NCBI RefSeq assembly: GCF_052324685.1 | Contig: NC_135212.1 | Coordinates: 49,114,898 to 49,178,897 of the forward strand | Direction: 5' to 3' | DNA length: 64,000 bases | Source: Brachyhypopomus gauderio | Taxonomy: Eukaryota; Chordata; Actinopteri; Gymnotiformes; Hypopomidae | Part shown: one piece after another, positions 50,569 to 60,400 of the stretch | How the letters are laid out: every line of letters begins with the position of its first letter | Numbering within the stretch: position 1 is the stretch's first letter | Notes under the pieces: model-generated | What the model saw: only the letters and a program-made list of their open reading frames with translations | Database searches by the model: none | What the model was told of the DNA's origin: nothing | Translations under genes and position numbers: made by a program

Positions 50569-51138
50569 CTGTGTGCGTGTGCATGTAATTTGGAAATTTA
50601 GATTGAGAATTTAGATGCTGCGCCTGTCTCAGTGATCTTATATATTGATTTAAAGTTTTACACGTCATGAAGAAAGATGCTTTCAACAACATCATACTCC
50701 TGGATTTCTAAGACCCCCCCAAATAACCAGTGAATATAATCCAACACCGTTTTACCAAAATTCTGCAAGTTCTTACAATGCCATCACCCTAAAGGAAGCC
50801 TTCACCGTTCGGGCCAGGTTCCCCCTGCGTGTGCCTGCTCCATACCTGATCTCTCCCAGCAGGGCGATGACGATGCCCAGGGCCAGGCCATGGGCCAGGG
50901 CCGGCTGCAGGCTCCCGGTGTCCTGGCTGTTCTCGATGACAGACATGCAGCCCGTGAAAATGAAGAGGGCTGAGCCCACCACCTCGGCCAGCCAGGGCTG
51001 GACGTACAGCTGGAACGCGCTGACCACCCGGTGGACCTTGGGTTCCTCCTCCACGACGGACTCTGTGACAGACATGCCAGACGTGTTCCAGGTACACAGC
51101 TCTGTCTTTGACTGGGTCCTCGACTCGGGTGTGTTCAT
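40353..51138 (-). CDS. aqp8: Aquaporin-8, five exons, apparently intact
   Basis: Six-transmembrane water/small-solute channel (AQP8 family; water, ammonia and peroxide are known substrates) of plasma or mitochondrial membranes. Exons on the minus strand: 51138-50846, 49565-49439, 49073-48859, 41159-41025 and probably 40425-40353, giving 280 aa if the last is right. TM1 is [20 protein letters not shown] and TM2 [21 protein letters not shown]. The two pore boxes are intact: GGHFNPAVS (N103) and GCMNPARAF (N221), with Cys two before the second Asn as in AQP8. Exons 1-4 have clean GT-AG sites and compatible phases. The start is MNTPESR; the frame is open further upstream, so MSVTES or an earlier Met is possible. 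The terminal exon ([14 protein letters not shown]) only weakly resembles the family C-terminus and is the least certain part. Intron 3 is 7.7 kb. A likely poly(A) signal (AATAAA, minus) is at 39818-39813. The gene diverges from arhgap17, 3.3 kb away. Confidence 0.88.
40820..40892. repeat. (CA)n microsatellite
   Basis: An uninterrupted dinucleotide run in the last intron of the intact aqp8. Confidence 0.95.
41503..41805 (+). mobile_element. tRNA-derived SINE with expanded promoter region
   Basis: A box-A-like TGGTAGCGCATGG (41535-41547) and a B box GGGTTCAATCCC (41707-41718) define a tRNA-like head. The body ends in GTTAAGAGACTCTGCTAAAT, the tail motif shared by many fish SINEs and their partner LINEs. 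Between the boxes the DNA has been amplified into seven exact-length 23-bp units, so the spacing of the internal polymerase III promoter is far larger than normal. It lies in aqp8 intron 3, antisense to the gene. Confidence 0.75.
41545..41705. repeat. 23-bp minisatellite, seven units, inside a SINE head
   Basis: Seven head-to-tail copies of a 23-bp unit beginning TGGTGCTGGTGATACC start at 41545, 41568, 41591, 41614, 41637, 41660 and 41683. The fifth copy differs by one base (TGGTACTGG); the others look identical. Confidence 0.95.
41810..42990. other. aqp8 intron 3, unclassified AT-rich DNA
   Basis: AT-rich unique DNA. The plus-strand frame at 42537-42899 (120 codons) has no recognisable domain and is probably chance. 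No element boundary was identified. Confidence 0.35.
42996..43437 (-). mobile_element. tRNA-derived SINE with a widespread fish core
   Basis: On the minus strand the head contains a box A (TGGCTTGGTGGTTAGCACG) and a B box (GGGTTCAAGTCCC). A strongly conserved stretch then includes GTGGGTTTCCTCCGGGATCT and TTTCCTCCCACAGTCC, a core I recognise from dispersed repeats in many fish genomes. The far end (about 43000-43025) resembles a LINE-type tail, as in many SINEs. It lies in aqp8 intron 3 in the same orientation as the gene. Confidence 0.65.
43661..44138 (+). mobile_element. Solo LTR, 478 bp, with target duplication
   Basis: It begins TGTCACG and ends AACGTTACA. It is flanked by the perfect 5-bp duplication GACTC (43656-43660 and 44139-44143). 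Inside are a TATAAAAG box (about 43825) and AATAAATCTCG (about 44082), giving a plus orientation with U3-R-U5 order. No internal region or second LTR is nearby, so it is what remains after LTR-LTR recombination. Confidence 0.85.
44206..44400. repeat. (AAT)n and LINE-tail-like sequence
   Basis: AAT repeats (about 44208-44250) are followed by TTTATTTAATAAGCGCCTTT and ACCCAAGGACACTGCACAAT. I recognise this wording from 3' ends of fish non-LTR retrotransposons, here in reverse orientation. The family assignment is uncertain. Confidence 0.45.
45083..45129. repeat. (TTA)n / (TTG)n compound microsatellite
   Basis: TTA units pass directly into TTG units. Confidence 0.93.
45217..45316. repeat. Interstitial telomere-like repeat (TTAGGG variants)
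   Basis: About 100 bases of TTAGGG mixed with TTAGGA variants, G-rich strand on plus. A second, C-rich array of opposite polarity occurs 1.3 kb away at 46570-46640. Confidence 0.9.
46280..46575 (-). mobile_element. tRNA-derived SINE
   Basis: On the minus strand the head has a box A (TGGCCTGGTGGTAGGGAACTGG) and a B box (GGGTTCGATTCCC). The body carries GGGCAACCCTAGCCCGGTGC (plus-strand wording) and CTAGGGGGCTGTG, and the 3' end is the AAAATGAAAATG tract at 46262-46297. A partial copy of the same family is at 5738-5860. Its 5' end abuts telomere-like repeats. Confidence 0.75.
46572..46640. repeat. Interstitial telomeric repeats (CCCTAA)
   Basis: Two short blocks of perfect CCCTAA units (about 46572-46602 and 46623-46640), separated by about 20 unique bases. 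They sit immediately beyond the 5' end of the SINE. Confidence 0.9.
46918..47217 (+). mobile_element. Solo LTR of the same family as the 36-38 kb element
   Basis: It begins TGTCACGG and ends CCGTCACA, and is the reverse complement of the 297-bp LTR at 36315/38151 with scattered differences, including an expanded GTT run and CCCC near the end. Flanks are GTATG and GTCTG, a 5-bp duplication with one mismatch. The CTATATATG box and CTATTAAACC signal give a plus orientation. It lies in aqp8 intron 3 and is older than the 36-38 kb copy. Confidence 0.88.
47222..47312. mobile_element. SINE/LINE tail fragment
   Basis: It contains AAGAGCATCTGCTAAATGGC followed by ATAAACGTAAATGTAAA, the tail motif of several fish SINE/LINE pairs. 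It begins directly after the solo LTR, so the LTR element probably inserted into an existing SINE. Confidence 0.5.
47507..47815 (+). mobile_element. Probable solo LTR, about 309 bp
   Basis: It begins TGTCACAG and can be read as ending CTACA, with flanks ATAAT and CTAAT (four of five bases alike). It has CTATTAAAAC near its 3' end as a poly(A)-type signal. There is no coding capacity. The boundaries are less certain than for the other two LTRs, and it belongs to a different family. Confidence 0.5.
47830..48850. other. aqp8 intron 3, unclassified
   Basis: Unique DNA. The minus-strand frame around 48054-48263 has no recognisable content. The 48420-48700 part is more GC-balanced but contains no exon with family resemblance. 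Confidence 0.35.
49645..50362 (+). mobile_element. Tc1-like DNA transposon, internally deleted
   Basis: Terminal inverted repeats can be read as left ...TATTGCCAACTATATTCGCTCAC and right GTGAGCGAATACTTTTGGCA... next to TA. The body retains the N-terminal part of a Tc1-family transposase. The plus frames carry [11 protein letters not shown]-type linker text and NAKHRMQW, with frameshifts between pieces. The catalytic half is missing, and the total is about 0.7 kb against roughly 1.2 kb or more for autonomous elements. It lies in aqp8 intron 1, antisense to the gene, and cannot be active on its own. Confidence 0.8.
50485..50567. repeat. (TG)n microsatellite
   Basis: A dinucleotide run of about 80 bases in aqp8 intron 1. 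Confidence 0.95.
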
Positions 51139-54100
51139 GGTGGCTGCAGACAGACGTAGCTTGCAATGTGGACAAGCCGGGTTTCTAATGCGTGATAACC
51201 ATAGAGGAGAAGGAGGAGAAAGGAGGAGAGGGGAGGAGAGAAAGAGAGAGGCAGGCTGTGGTGTAGCCCTCCTGTTCTGGGCTTTATGCTGATTGGTTTG
51301 TTTGTGGACTTTTGGTACTGCTACAGAGGCAGGGAAACTGAACTCTAGAAGAAATTTCTTAAGTATCTCAATATCGTGCACAATTCATATTTATTTAATA
51401 TACAGAGAAGACAAAATAAATATGACTTTCATTTCAAACAAATGTTTTCAAAGCAGCATGAGGTAAATAATGAATTTCCAAGGAGACCAAACAGTAAGTG
51501 TCTGAACTCCAGCAGTGAAAGACCGAGACGTTGTACACAAAAGTCGCATGTGACCGCTGACTGAGAGGGGTAGACATTTAACCAAAAAATTGCTAAACCC
51601 TACAAAAAAATGGCATAAAAAATGACCCTGTTTATTTAGCACATCTGACACCCAGATTAAACAAAAACTGCAGTGTGTCCTTCAAGAGGTTGCTATATAT
51701 GACAAGGCTGCCATTGGGGACAAAACGTGAACATTCAACCCCTTTGAAAACAAGCATGACCTGGTGTTAAGGCCACAAAATCTGTATTTCTCATATTAGT
51801 AGATCCACAATGCCCTGAAGGATAAACTGCTCAACTGATTACCTCTCAATTGACCTAAATCTCTGAAATAAGAGGTTTCTGTGTGTGTACTTTTAAAAAC
51901 ACACACTTTGGTGTACACATACCTTTGGGATATTGACATGGCTATCAATGCACCTGAGATAAAAGTATTTGCTATATTTAATATTTATCTCACTTTGACA
52001 TCTCATATGTCATTGGCAGCACTATCGGTCCGTCTTATTTATTAGCCCTGAATAAACAAAGCACTGGCTCTATGGTTCCAGGCGTTTGCTCAATATTTGG
52101 ACTTGGTTGTGGAGTGATTTTATGACTGTTTATAAGATCTGACTGCATTTGATTTGTTGACACGTCACACTTTAAATATGCCGACATTACTCAGTTCTTA
52201 TGTCAGTACTGATGTTGTCTCGGACTCGCAGCGGCAGGACAGACGTGAAGTTCTTTATTGACCCATGTAAACGTTGGAAATTCGTCATTCTGCTGCCTCA
52301 CAATGCAAGGAGCAGCACCGCACTGCCAAGTGGAGCCGTGAGTCTGTGGCCAGCAGGGTCAGGTGCCGACAACCCGGGGCACAGCGGTCAACCCTCACAC
52401 AGTCAAACGTGTTGGAGCTTCAGGTTGGTGGAGGAAGACATAGAGATGAAGTTGTGGACTTATTCTGACTTACTCAAGGTTGTACTACTACTGAATTTAC
52501 ACATTAGATTAGATTAGATTAGATTAGATTAGATTAGATTCAACTCTATTGTCATTGGCATAGTACAGATACTGGACAACGAAATTAAGGTAACCTGGGT
52601 GATTTATTTATTTCTTTTTATTTTTAATATAATTCAATGTTTCAATTCAAATTCTAATTCCAATGTTTATTGCAAAAAAAAACTTGTCTTGGCTCCTCTT
52701 ATCACATACATCACAATTCATAACATAACAGCATAACATAACAAAAACATAACAGCGAATCCATAGTGTCTTTATGAAGTCCTGGTTAATGTGGGTGTTG
52801 TTGGAGTGTAACACGTCACTGTAGAAAGTTGCAAATAAAATGCTGTACAGTCCACTGGGTCTTTTTCATTCCTGTTTTAGATTATAGGCTGTGTACAAGC
52901 TGTAGAAAAATAAAAATAAAAAAATACCATCCCAAGACTGTCCTCTGCTGTCTGTCTGTGTCGTTAACATTTGTTAATATGTTTTTGTTTCAGTAATTAA
53001 TAACATCCATTCTTTCAACGTAGCAGACAGTGCAGGTCTGGGTGATGCCGTGATACAGTCAGCTCCTTCACTCAGAACTGCCAGGTGAATTTCATACTAA
53101 AGGTTATGCTATTAAAGGTCAAAGGGTACTCTGAACGAATTTAAAATCTTTAAGCATTTGGATAGTTTGACTACATTTATCTTCTTAATTAAAACACGAT
53201 GTTGTAATTTTACAATGTCGTAAGGTGTTTTATCAATCACTATGTGTTCCTTTTTTCTGCGTCTGCCTTTGTCAACAATAGCAAAAAAATTATGTGGTAT
53301 ATAATAATGTGGTTCCATCTTTTATGGTGATGTAAGACCGATAATGGCCTGCAGGTGGCAGCAAACTACATTTTATTGGTGAAATCTGTTTACGAGTGTA
53401 CCGGGAGCACGTTGATTCTCCTGTTTACTAACCGTCTGTGAGACCTCGTATTGTAGACATGTTTAAATATATGACTACTCCGCTTGCTCGAATAGCGTAT
53501 GATATATACATGATGGAATAGGAATGGAATAATATTCCTAATGGAATATTTTGGAATATTTACAAATTATCCAACAGGTTCACGCACATACTCTGAGGAT
53601 ATACATAGCCTACACCATTTTCATAGAGTGACTAAAAAGGTTTTCTCCTCAGAATAAAATTCATGTACGAAACCGACAGAGATGCTTGTTTCGAGTTCCT
53701 TTTCTCCTCGTATTTTTTCTCGTATGTTCAGTGTTGTGCAAATCGAAAGGACACTGAAACTATTACATTCCCGCATTTTGTCTGGTAGTAGACCGTGTGT
53801 GTGCTGTCATTCATGGTTTGTGGGTTCTGGTAACCGCTGTAGTTTAGTTTAAAACATTTCGAAACAGAACACAAATTAACTAAACATTTACCATAGTATG
53901 ATTCATGTCACGGTGTTACAAATTCCCTTTTTTATTACAAATTCCCTAATACGATATTACTCGTGTCACAAAGAGCTCAAGGTCAGTGAGCTCTTCTATG
54001 CGAGGTGGACCAGGCGCAACAACCTTTTAAATCTTGACCTGAGCGGCTCGTATGAAATCAGCAGGCCGCCTCACGAAGGTGTCGAGTGTCACTGCCCATG
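51139..54100. other. Divergent intergenic region between aqp8 and arhgap17
   Basis: AT-rich DNA containing the aqp8 5' flank, a LINE 3'-end remnant at 52502-52590 and short A/T runs. No further gene was recognised. A GA-rich stretch (about 51205-51260) precedes the aqp8 start on the minus strand. Confidence 0.4.
52502..52590 (-). mobile_element. LINE 3'-end remnant with AATCT tail
   Basis: Seven to eight ATTAG units are followed by CAACTCTATTGTCATTGGCA and GACAACGAAATT. Read on the minus strand this is the ...TGACAATA... (AATCT)n ending I recognise from fish non-LTR retrotransposons. Only the 3' tip remains. A similar tip on the plus strand is near 62190-62266. Confidence 0.55.
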
Positions 54101-54119
54101 TTGAAGTGCTGTAGGGAAG

Positions 54120-54416
54120 TGAGCACTACTTCCTATTTCCTTGTGTACCGTTGTTCAAACACTGTTGCGGAGACGGTCAGGGCAAAATGGAGCACATAAT
54201 AATGAAACGGGCAGCTTTCGCGTAGTTAAAGAGTTTCCCCCGAACCGAGTGGACGAGCCGGGGAATGAGCGCGGACATCGGGCCTGGCGGAGCAGCGCGG
54301 ATTCGTACCTCACCGAGCGGCGGCCACGATGGCACCGAGCAACCTCTGGACCTGAGAGATTCACGGGGTGGCCTCGTAACTTCTGAAAGTTGGAAACTAC
54401 GGCGAAAGGCGCGACG
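54120..54416 (+). promoter_or_regulatory. arhgap17 promoter / 5' UTR CpG island
   Basis: CpG-rich DNA immediately upstream of the arhgap17 ATG, with no TATA box and an AAAATGGAG YY1-like motif near 54185. The composition drops back to AT-rich soon after exon 1. The transcription start is not defined. Confidence 0.5.
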
Positions 54417-57400
54417 ATGAAGAAGCAGTTTAATCGCATGAAACAGCTCGCCAACCAGACGGTTGGGAGGTTAGTATCTGGGCCATACTGAACCGTTTTA
54501 GAAACGAAAGGGAGAGTGTAGAGTATACGGCGAACACTGGGGAGTGTCGAGAGAGCAAGTTCACCAGAACCGCCCCTGGAAAAATCTTTTATTGTAACAT
54601 GCATCTTACCTTCATCGATTTAATATGACCGAGGGTGTCTAAAATCATCGCTTAACTGTAACTCTGTAGCCTCAAGATTAGGTGTGCTTACTGAGTTATA
54701 ATGTTGTGTTATAACCAATACACGCTGCACTGAGTGTACAGGCCTACTGTACAGCATACTTACACAGAAACGTACTTCTCCTGGGTGATGACATAAAGTA
54801 AATCAGTGCATTATATTTTTTGTGGGTAATATTTGTGAAGTTATTACGGAATGTAAATGCCAGTTGTGAGTACTCAACTTCAAATTCACAGTCCATTTGT
54901 AATACCAGATTCAGGTTCAGATACCAGAACAGACCTCCATAGGAGATGTGATGAACTTTGTTTCATTCTTTTCCTTCTAAAAAGTCTCAAACCAGCCAGT
55001 GTTGTCTTTATAAAGTTTCATCAAGACACATGATGGAATAAAATTAGCACCTTATCTCTACTACCAATACATATATTAGTGGCTTGATACTAATACTGGT
55101 ATTGCTTTATTCTATGTATGAAATATAGATACACATTAAAATATGCCCACCATCAAGGCATTGACAGCAGTGATTTCCTAATGAGCACAGCCTCATCTCT
55201 GACGCCCTACTGTTTGTTAATGGAAAACTCTCCGGTGTGTTTCCTGTGGCCTCTAGCCTAAGTGCCTCCTGCCAAGTGTTTTACACGTCAACATTTTAAA
55301 GATGTTTGTGTGTCAAAGGGAACCCTGCAATCTTGGAGCCCCCTTGACTGGGCCTCTTATGAGCCCTGTGTGGGGGGGCTTCCCCTTGGCTGCTGCCTGA
55401 CACCCACACATCTTGGCCTGCTGTGCTGCTCTTTGTGCTGCTGTGTGTTCCTCGGTGCTACACGGCAGCAAGGGTCCTTCTGGCACACTCGGGGAAGCGA
55501 TGTGGTAAAATGTGGAAGGACCCGTTTTTTTGGTTTTCTGCGAGGGACCTACAGTGAGCTGGAACACGCTTGGGGCCTTTATTTCCAGGAGTGCCACCGA
55601 GTTCCTGCGAGATGTGACTTGCCATGAGGCGGCTAGTCGAAGTTCTTTGAGCACGTGTAAATTTTCACATGCACCTACTTGTTGTGAATCTGACATTCCA
55701 GACATATACCTGTGAATGTCCTGGTCATGGCCGCGTCCCGCAGAACAGAACCATAGCGTAGCAGTAGTGGATTATTTATGTGATGGACTCATGAATAACC
55801 CTTATTTATGCAGACAAGTCATATAAACAAGTACATGACGTAAACAGAGTTTGTTCGCTTGGTAATTCTCACGTAACACACTTTGGGTGGGGTGGGAAAA
55901 TCAGTATGACACAAACAACATGGAACTAGTTAATATGTTAATGTAGCTGCAATGTTCCTCGTGGTTATTTGAAAAGCTTGTCAGATAAACACTCGCCTGC
56001 ATTGGAGAGGATACCCACTAATATAATAAAACATATAAAAGAGAGGAGCTTGTTGAAGGGCCAGACGTGCTCTTTTTGTACTGTAAAAACATACAGACAT
56101 AGTCCAGGTTCTGAAGTGTAACAGTGTCTATTACAGAGAGCTTTTACTCTCCTGGATTGCAGTGGTAAAACATCACTCTTAATATATGTGTGGCTAGTAG
56201 GGAGACAGCTGGTAGACTCATCATGTCTTTGATGCAGTAAATCACGGAGTGTAATGTGGAAGACAGATGAACTGCCTCCCAGGGTGCAGCACGTAGCCCC
56301 GACACGGCTTGAGTTGGATCTGGACACCTACAGAGCAGAACACAGCAGAGGAATTTACTGTGATCGCAAGGAAGAGGAAACGCAAGTGACAGCTGAGTGA
56401 TATCTCAGAAATCACACAGCCCTGGTTGGAATGGAAAGGCTGTGTGTGGTGCGTGGATGTGAAGCTGTGTTAGATTCCTAACACAGAAGCTAAAACACAG
56501 TGCATGGCTATAGGCCTCTAAAACAATCCCTGAGCTCATTCCACACTGTGTGGCATTGGGATGTCAGAGCGTATACTAATCAGGGTACTGTGATGAGCAG
56601 CCATACTTTCTCTGTCTGGTTATGAGCGTTGTGTTAATATCCCACTTGGGTCAGATCTATAATCCCACTTAGGTCAGGTCTATAATCCCACTTAGGTCAG
56701 GTCTATAAATTTCCTCAGACAGCTGCATTAGGCTGAGAGCGCTAACGAAAGATTCATCCCAGCGTCAAAATATGAATGGTCTTTTAGAACGGTCTTTTTA
56801 AATGGTCTTTTAGAGTAGAAATACCCCTTGGTCCCTTACTGAGCAGTGATAAATCTGTGAATCTATTTTCCCTGCTCACCAAATTCCAGTATGTTCTCCT
56901 ACGAGAGGTGAGAGGGGCAGAAGCATCAGGCACTGGCTGGACCCGTGAGCAGCTTTCTGTGAGCACAGCATTTCCAAGCGCGGGGGTTTCAGACGAGTGT
57001 GCGGGCTTTTCCAGAAACTCGGAACAAAGCAGCAGTGCAGCTATGATCACTGATCACATGATCACATGATCACATGATCATGGGGAAGAGGGGAGGAACT
57101 CCTCGCCATGCTGGTGGCATTCAGGCTCACTGTCAAACCCCACTTACTGATCTGAGACCAGCTCTCTAGCCCCTATCTTAACTGAATCATGGATTTTGGC
57201 ACAAAGCATTTTATCCTTGGTCAGCAGAAAAAAGATTACTTGTTGGCCAGCTGCAAGTAAAAAAAAAGCAAACTAAACGCTCAAAAACATCTGACAGTAA
57301 ATGGGAAATTGTGGATGGGAGATTCAGAATTCTGGGTTTAATTTCCCTGCCTAATGGCAGGCACAATGTCTTTATTCTTTAATTTGAATTGTGTGCACTG

Positions 57401-60400
57401 ATTGAACTCGGATGATGTCGTGGGAATGCATGAGATCAAGTGCTCGGGACTGCGATTGTCCCGTCTGGCTTTAATCAGACGCACATGCTGTTTTCGTGCG
57501 CCCCACTCGTCTGGTGCCGTAAGCAGCGTGCGTTCACAGAACCGTTTTTGCCCCCCAACGCCAGTGCAGCGCCTGCTGTCCATTGGCCGCGTGGCAAATC
57601 AATGCTAATCCAATATTGATGGGAATCTAAAAATTCTTCCTGCAGCCGTGCTGCTCCCGGCCCGTGTAATCAGATCTCGTGGATATTGGTTCTTGCTCTG
57701 CCTGTGGTTATTAGTTTCAGCCTTTTTGCGGCTCTCCCTAAACACCCACGCACGGACGCCCTGCAGGTTGTCCTTGTCATCTCTCCTCCTTCAGAAACAG
57801 CGCTGTCAATTCCAGGTTCAGAAAGTAAAAGTCCTCACCAGAATTTTGCTCAAGCTTGCTAGATTCTCTAATTAGTGCAACCAGGTAAATTAGTGGAATC
57901 AACACAATCTAGGAAGCCTGAGCAAAATCCTGGTGAGGACTTTTACTTTCTGAACCTGGAATTAACACCTCTGTTCAGAAACCCATACATCCGCTGACCA
58001 ATCAGACAAAGCTCTGGTCACATGACCCACTGCAGAACATGACTTTCTCGTTCATTGACCGCAAGACACACGTCTGCATCTTCAGCCTCCTGTGTACTGC
58101 GGTAGTAGCAGCTAATGGCTGTGCCCTCGTGGGCCTGGTGGACAGTGGCGCTGGGGGGGGGGGGGGGTCCGGCTGACGGGCTGACGGGGGATGATCTGGG
58201 GGGGCGTCTGTTCTCACTCACGCACTAAAACCCAGAATAGGGAGCTGCATTTCTCTGTCTCTGCTCAGCGTGGTGATGGCGGCTCTGAACGGCTGTGTGC
58301 ACCGCGCGGGGGGGGTTAACTGGCACACAGCTGCAGGAACACTGCTGTGGCTAACTGTAGTCTGGCTTCACATATGTGTGTGTGCGCTAGGGTGATGACT
58401 TTTTGATTTTTTTTTTTTCTCAAACATTATTTCCTGTAGCACGAATGAATGAACTTTTGCCTATTAATGACTAAAATGACGTTTATTCCATTAAAATATT
58501 GAAAAAAGTCACGCACAAACCACTTTGAAATGTTATTTATGTAGGCATTTTAGCATTTTATGATTTTTATGATATTAAAAATATCATGATATATATATAC
58601 TGTATATAACATAAGTCATGAAACCAACTTGTGCAGTAATTTATGTAGCAGAGAAATGTATAGAATTTTCCAGAACATCGTATAACGCTGTGTGCCGTCA
58701 GCCAGGACAGTCAAATCATTTTGTGCGTGAGGTTTTTTTTTATCAAATTGTCTTGAATGTAATATTTTATTTAATCTTAAATGAAAGCTCATCAAATTAT
58801 GATACAGGGAAACGAGGTTGTATAAAAGTCATCACCCTAGTGTGCGCGCACTTGTGGTATAAATGTGTTTGTTCGTGTGTGCACATGCGAGCGGGTGTGC
58901 ATTCTCGCATGTGCACACAAGCGTCTGTGTATGTGTGTGTATACGATTGCCATAACAACATGTGGAATGCTAAAAGCTGGAATGCTAAAGCCAGATAGAA
59001 GATTGTCTCTCAGTCAGGGTGTATCTGTCAGGTTGTTAATAGATAGCGTGGCCTGTTGTTACGTTGGCAAAAGTATTTTGAAAGAATTGCTGTAAAACCG
59101 AGAGTGGTCATGCAGATAATTCTATGTAGATAGTGTAGCAGTGCTGATATGGTTCTGGAGTAAAGATGGAAGCCTGTCTTCTGACTGACCATCGTGGGCC
59201 ACTCCATTACTGTAGCCATAACATCTGTTCTCTCTACAGTTTCACATTCTTAAGGTTTATTGGTCACTCAAGTTACTCATTAAGTTGAAATGAGCTCTTA
59301 AAATGCAGTGATGTCAGATACATTTCTAGCTACCACTCTGTAGCAGTGGGAACGCTGGGAGCGATGGGAACACTGGGAGCGGTGGGAACACTGGGAGCGA
59401 TGGGAACACTGGGAGCGGTGGGAACGCTGGGAGCGGTGGGAACACTGGGAGCGGTGGGAACGCTGGGAGCGGTGGGAACGCTGGGAGCGGTGGGAACACT
59501 GGGAGCGGTGGGAACCCAGGGAGCGGTGGGAACACTGGGAGCGATGGGAACACTGGGAGCGGTGGGAACACTGGGAGCGATGGGAACACTGGGAGCGGTG
59601 GGAACACTGGGAGCGATGGGAACACTGGGAGCGGTGGGAACACTGGGAGCGATGGGAACACTGGGAGCGGTGGGAACACTGGGAGCGGTGGGAACACTGG
59701 GAGCGATGGGAACACTGGGAGCGATGGGAACACTGGGAGCGGTGGGAACACTGGGAGCGGTGGGAACACTGGGAGCGGTGGGAACACTGGGAGCGATGGG
59801 AACACTGGGAGCGATGGGAACACTGGGAGCGGTGGGAACCCAGGGAGCGGTGGGAACACTGGGAGCGGTGGGAACACTGGGAGCGATGGGAACACTGGGA
59901 GCGGTGGGAGCGGTGGGAACGCTGGGAGCGGTGGGAACGCTGGGAGCGGTGGGAACGCTGGGAGCGGTGGGAACACTGGGAGCGGTGGGAACACTGGGAG
60001 CGGTGGGAGCGGTGGGAACACTGGGAGCGGTGGGAACACTGGGAGCGGTGGGAACACTGGGAGCGATGGGAACACTGGGAGCGGTGGGAACACTGGGAGC
60101 GATGGGAACACTGGGAGCGGTGGGAACACTGGGAGCGGTGGGAACACTGGGAGCGGTGGGAACACTGGGAGCGGTGGGAGCGGTGGGAACGCTGGGAGCG
60201 GTGGGAACGCTGGGAGCGGTGGGAACGCTGGGAGCGGTGGGAACGCTGGGAGCGGTGGGAACACTGGGAGCGGTGGGAACACTGGGAGCGATGGGAACAC
60301 TGGGAGCGATGGGAACACTGGGAGCGGTGGGAACCCAGGGAGCGGTGGGAACACTGGGAGCGGTGGGAACACTGGGAGCGGTGGGAACACTGGGAGCGGT

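Noticed and set aside
54155-54604. 149-codon minus-strand frame over the arhgap17 first exon
   Set aside because: It arises from the CpG island sequence opposite a well-supported exon and has no family resemblance.
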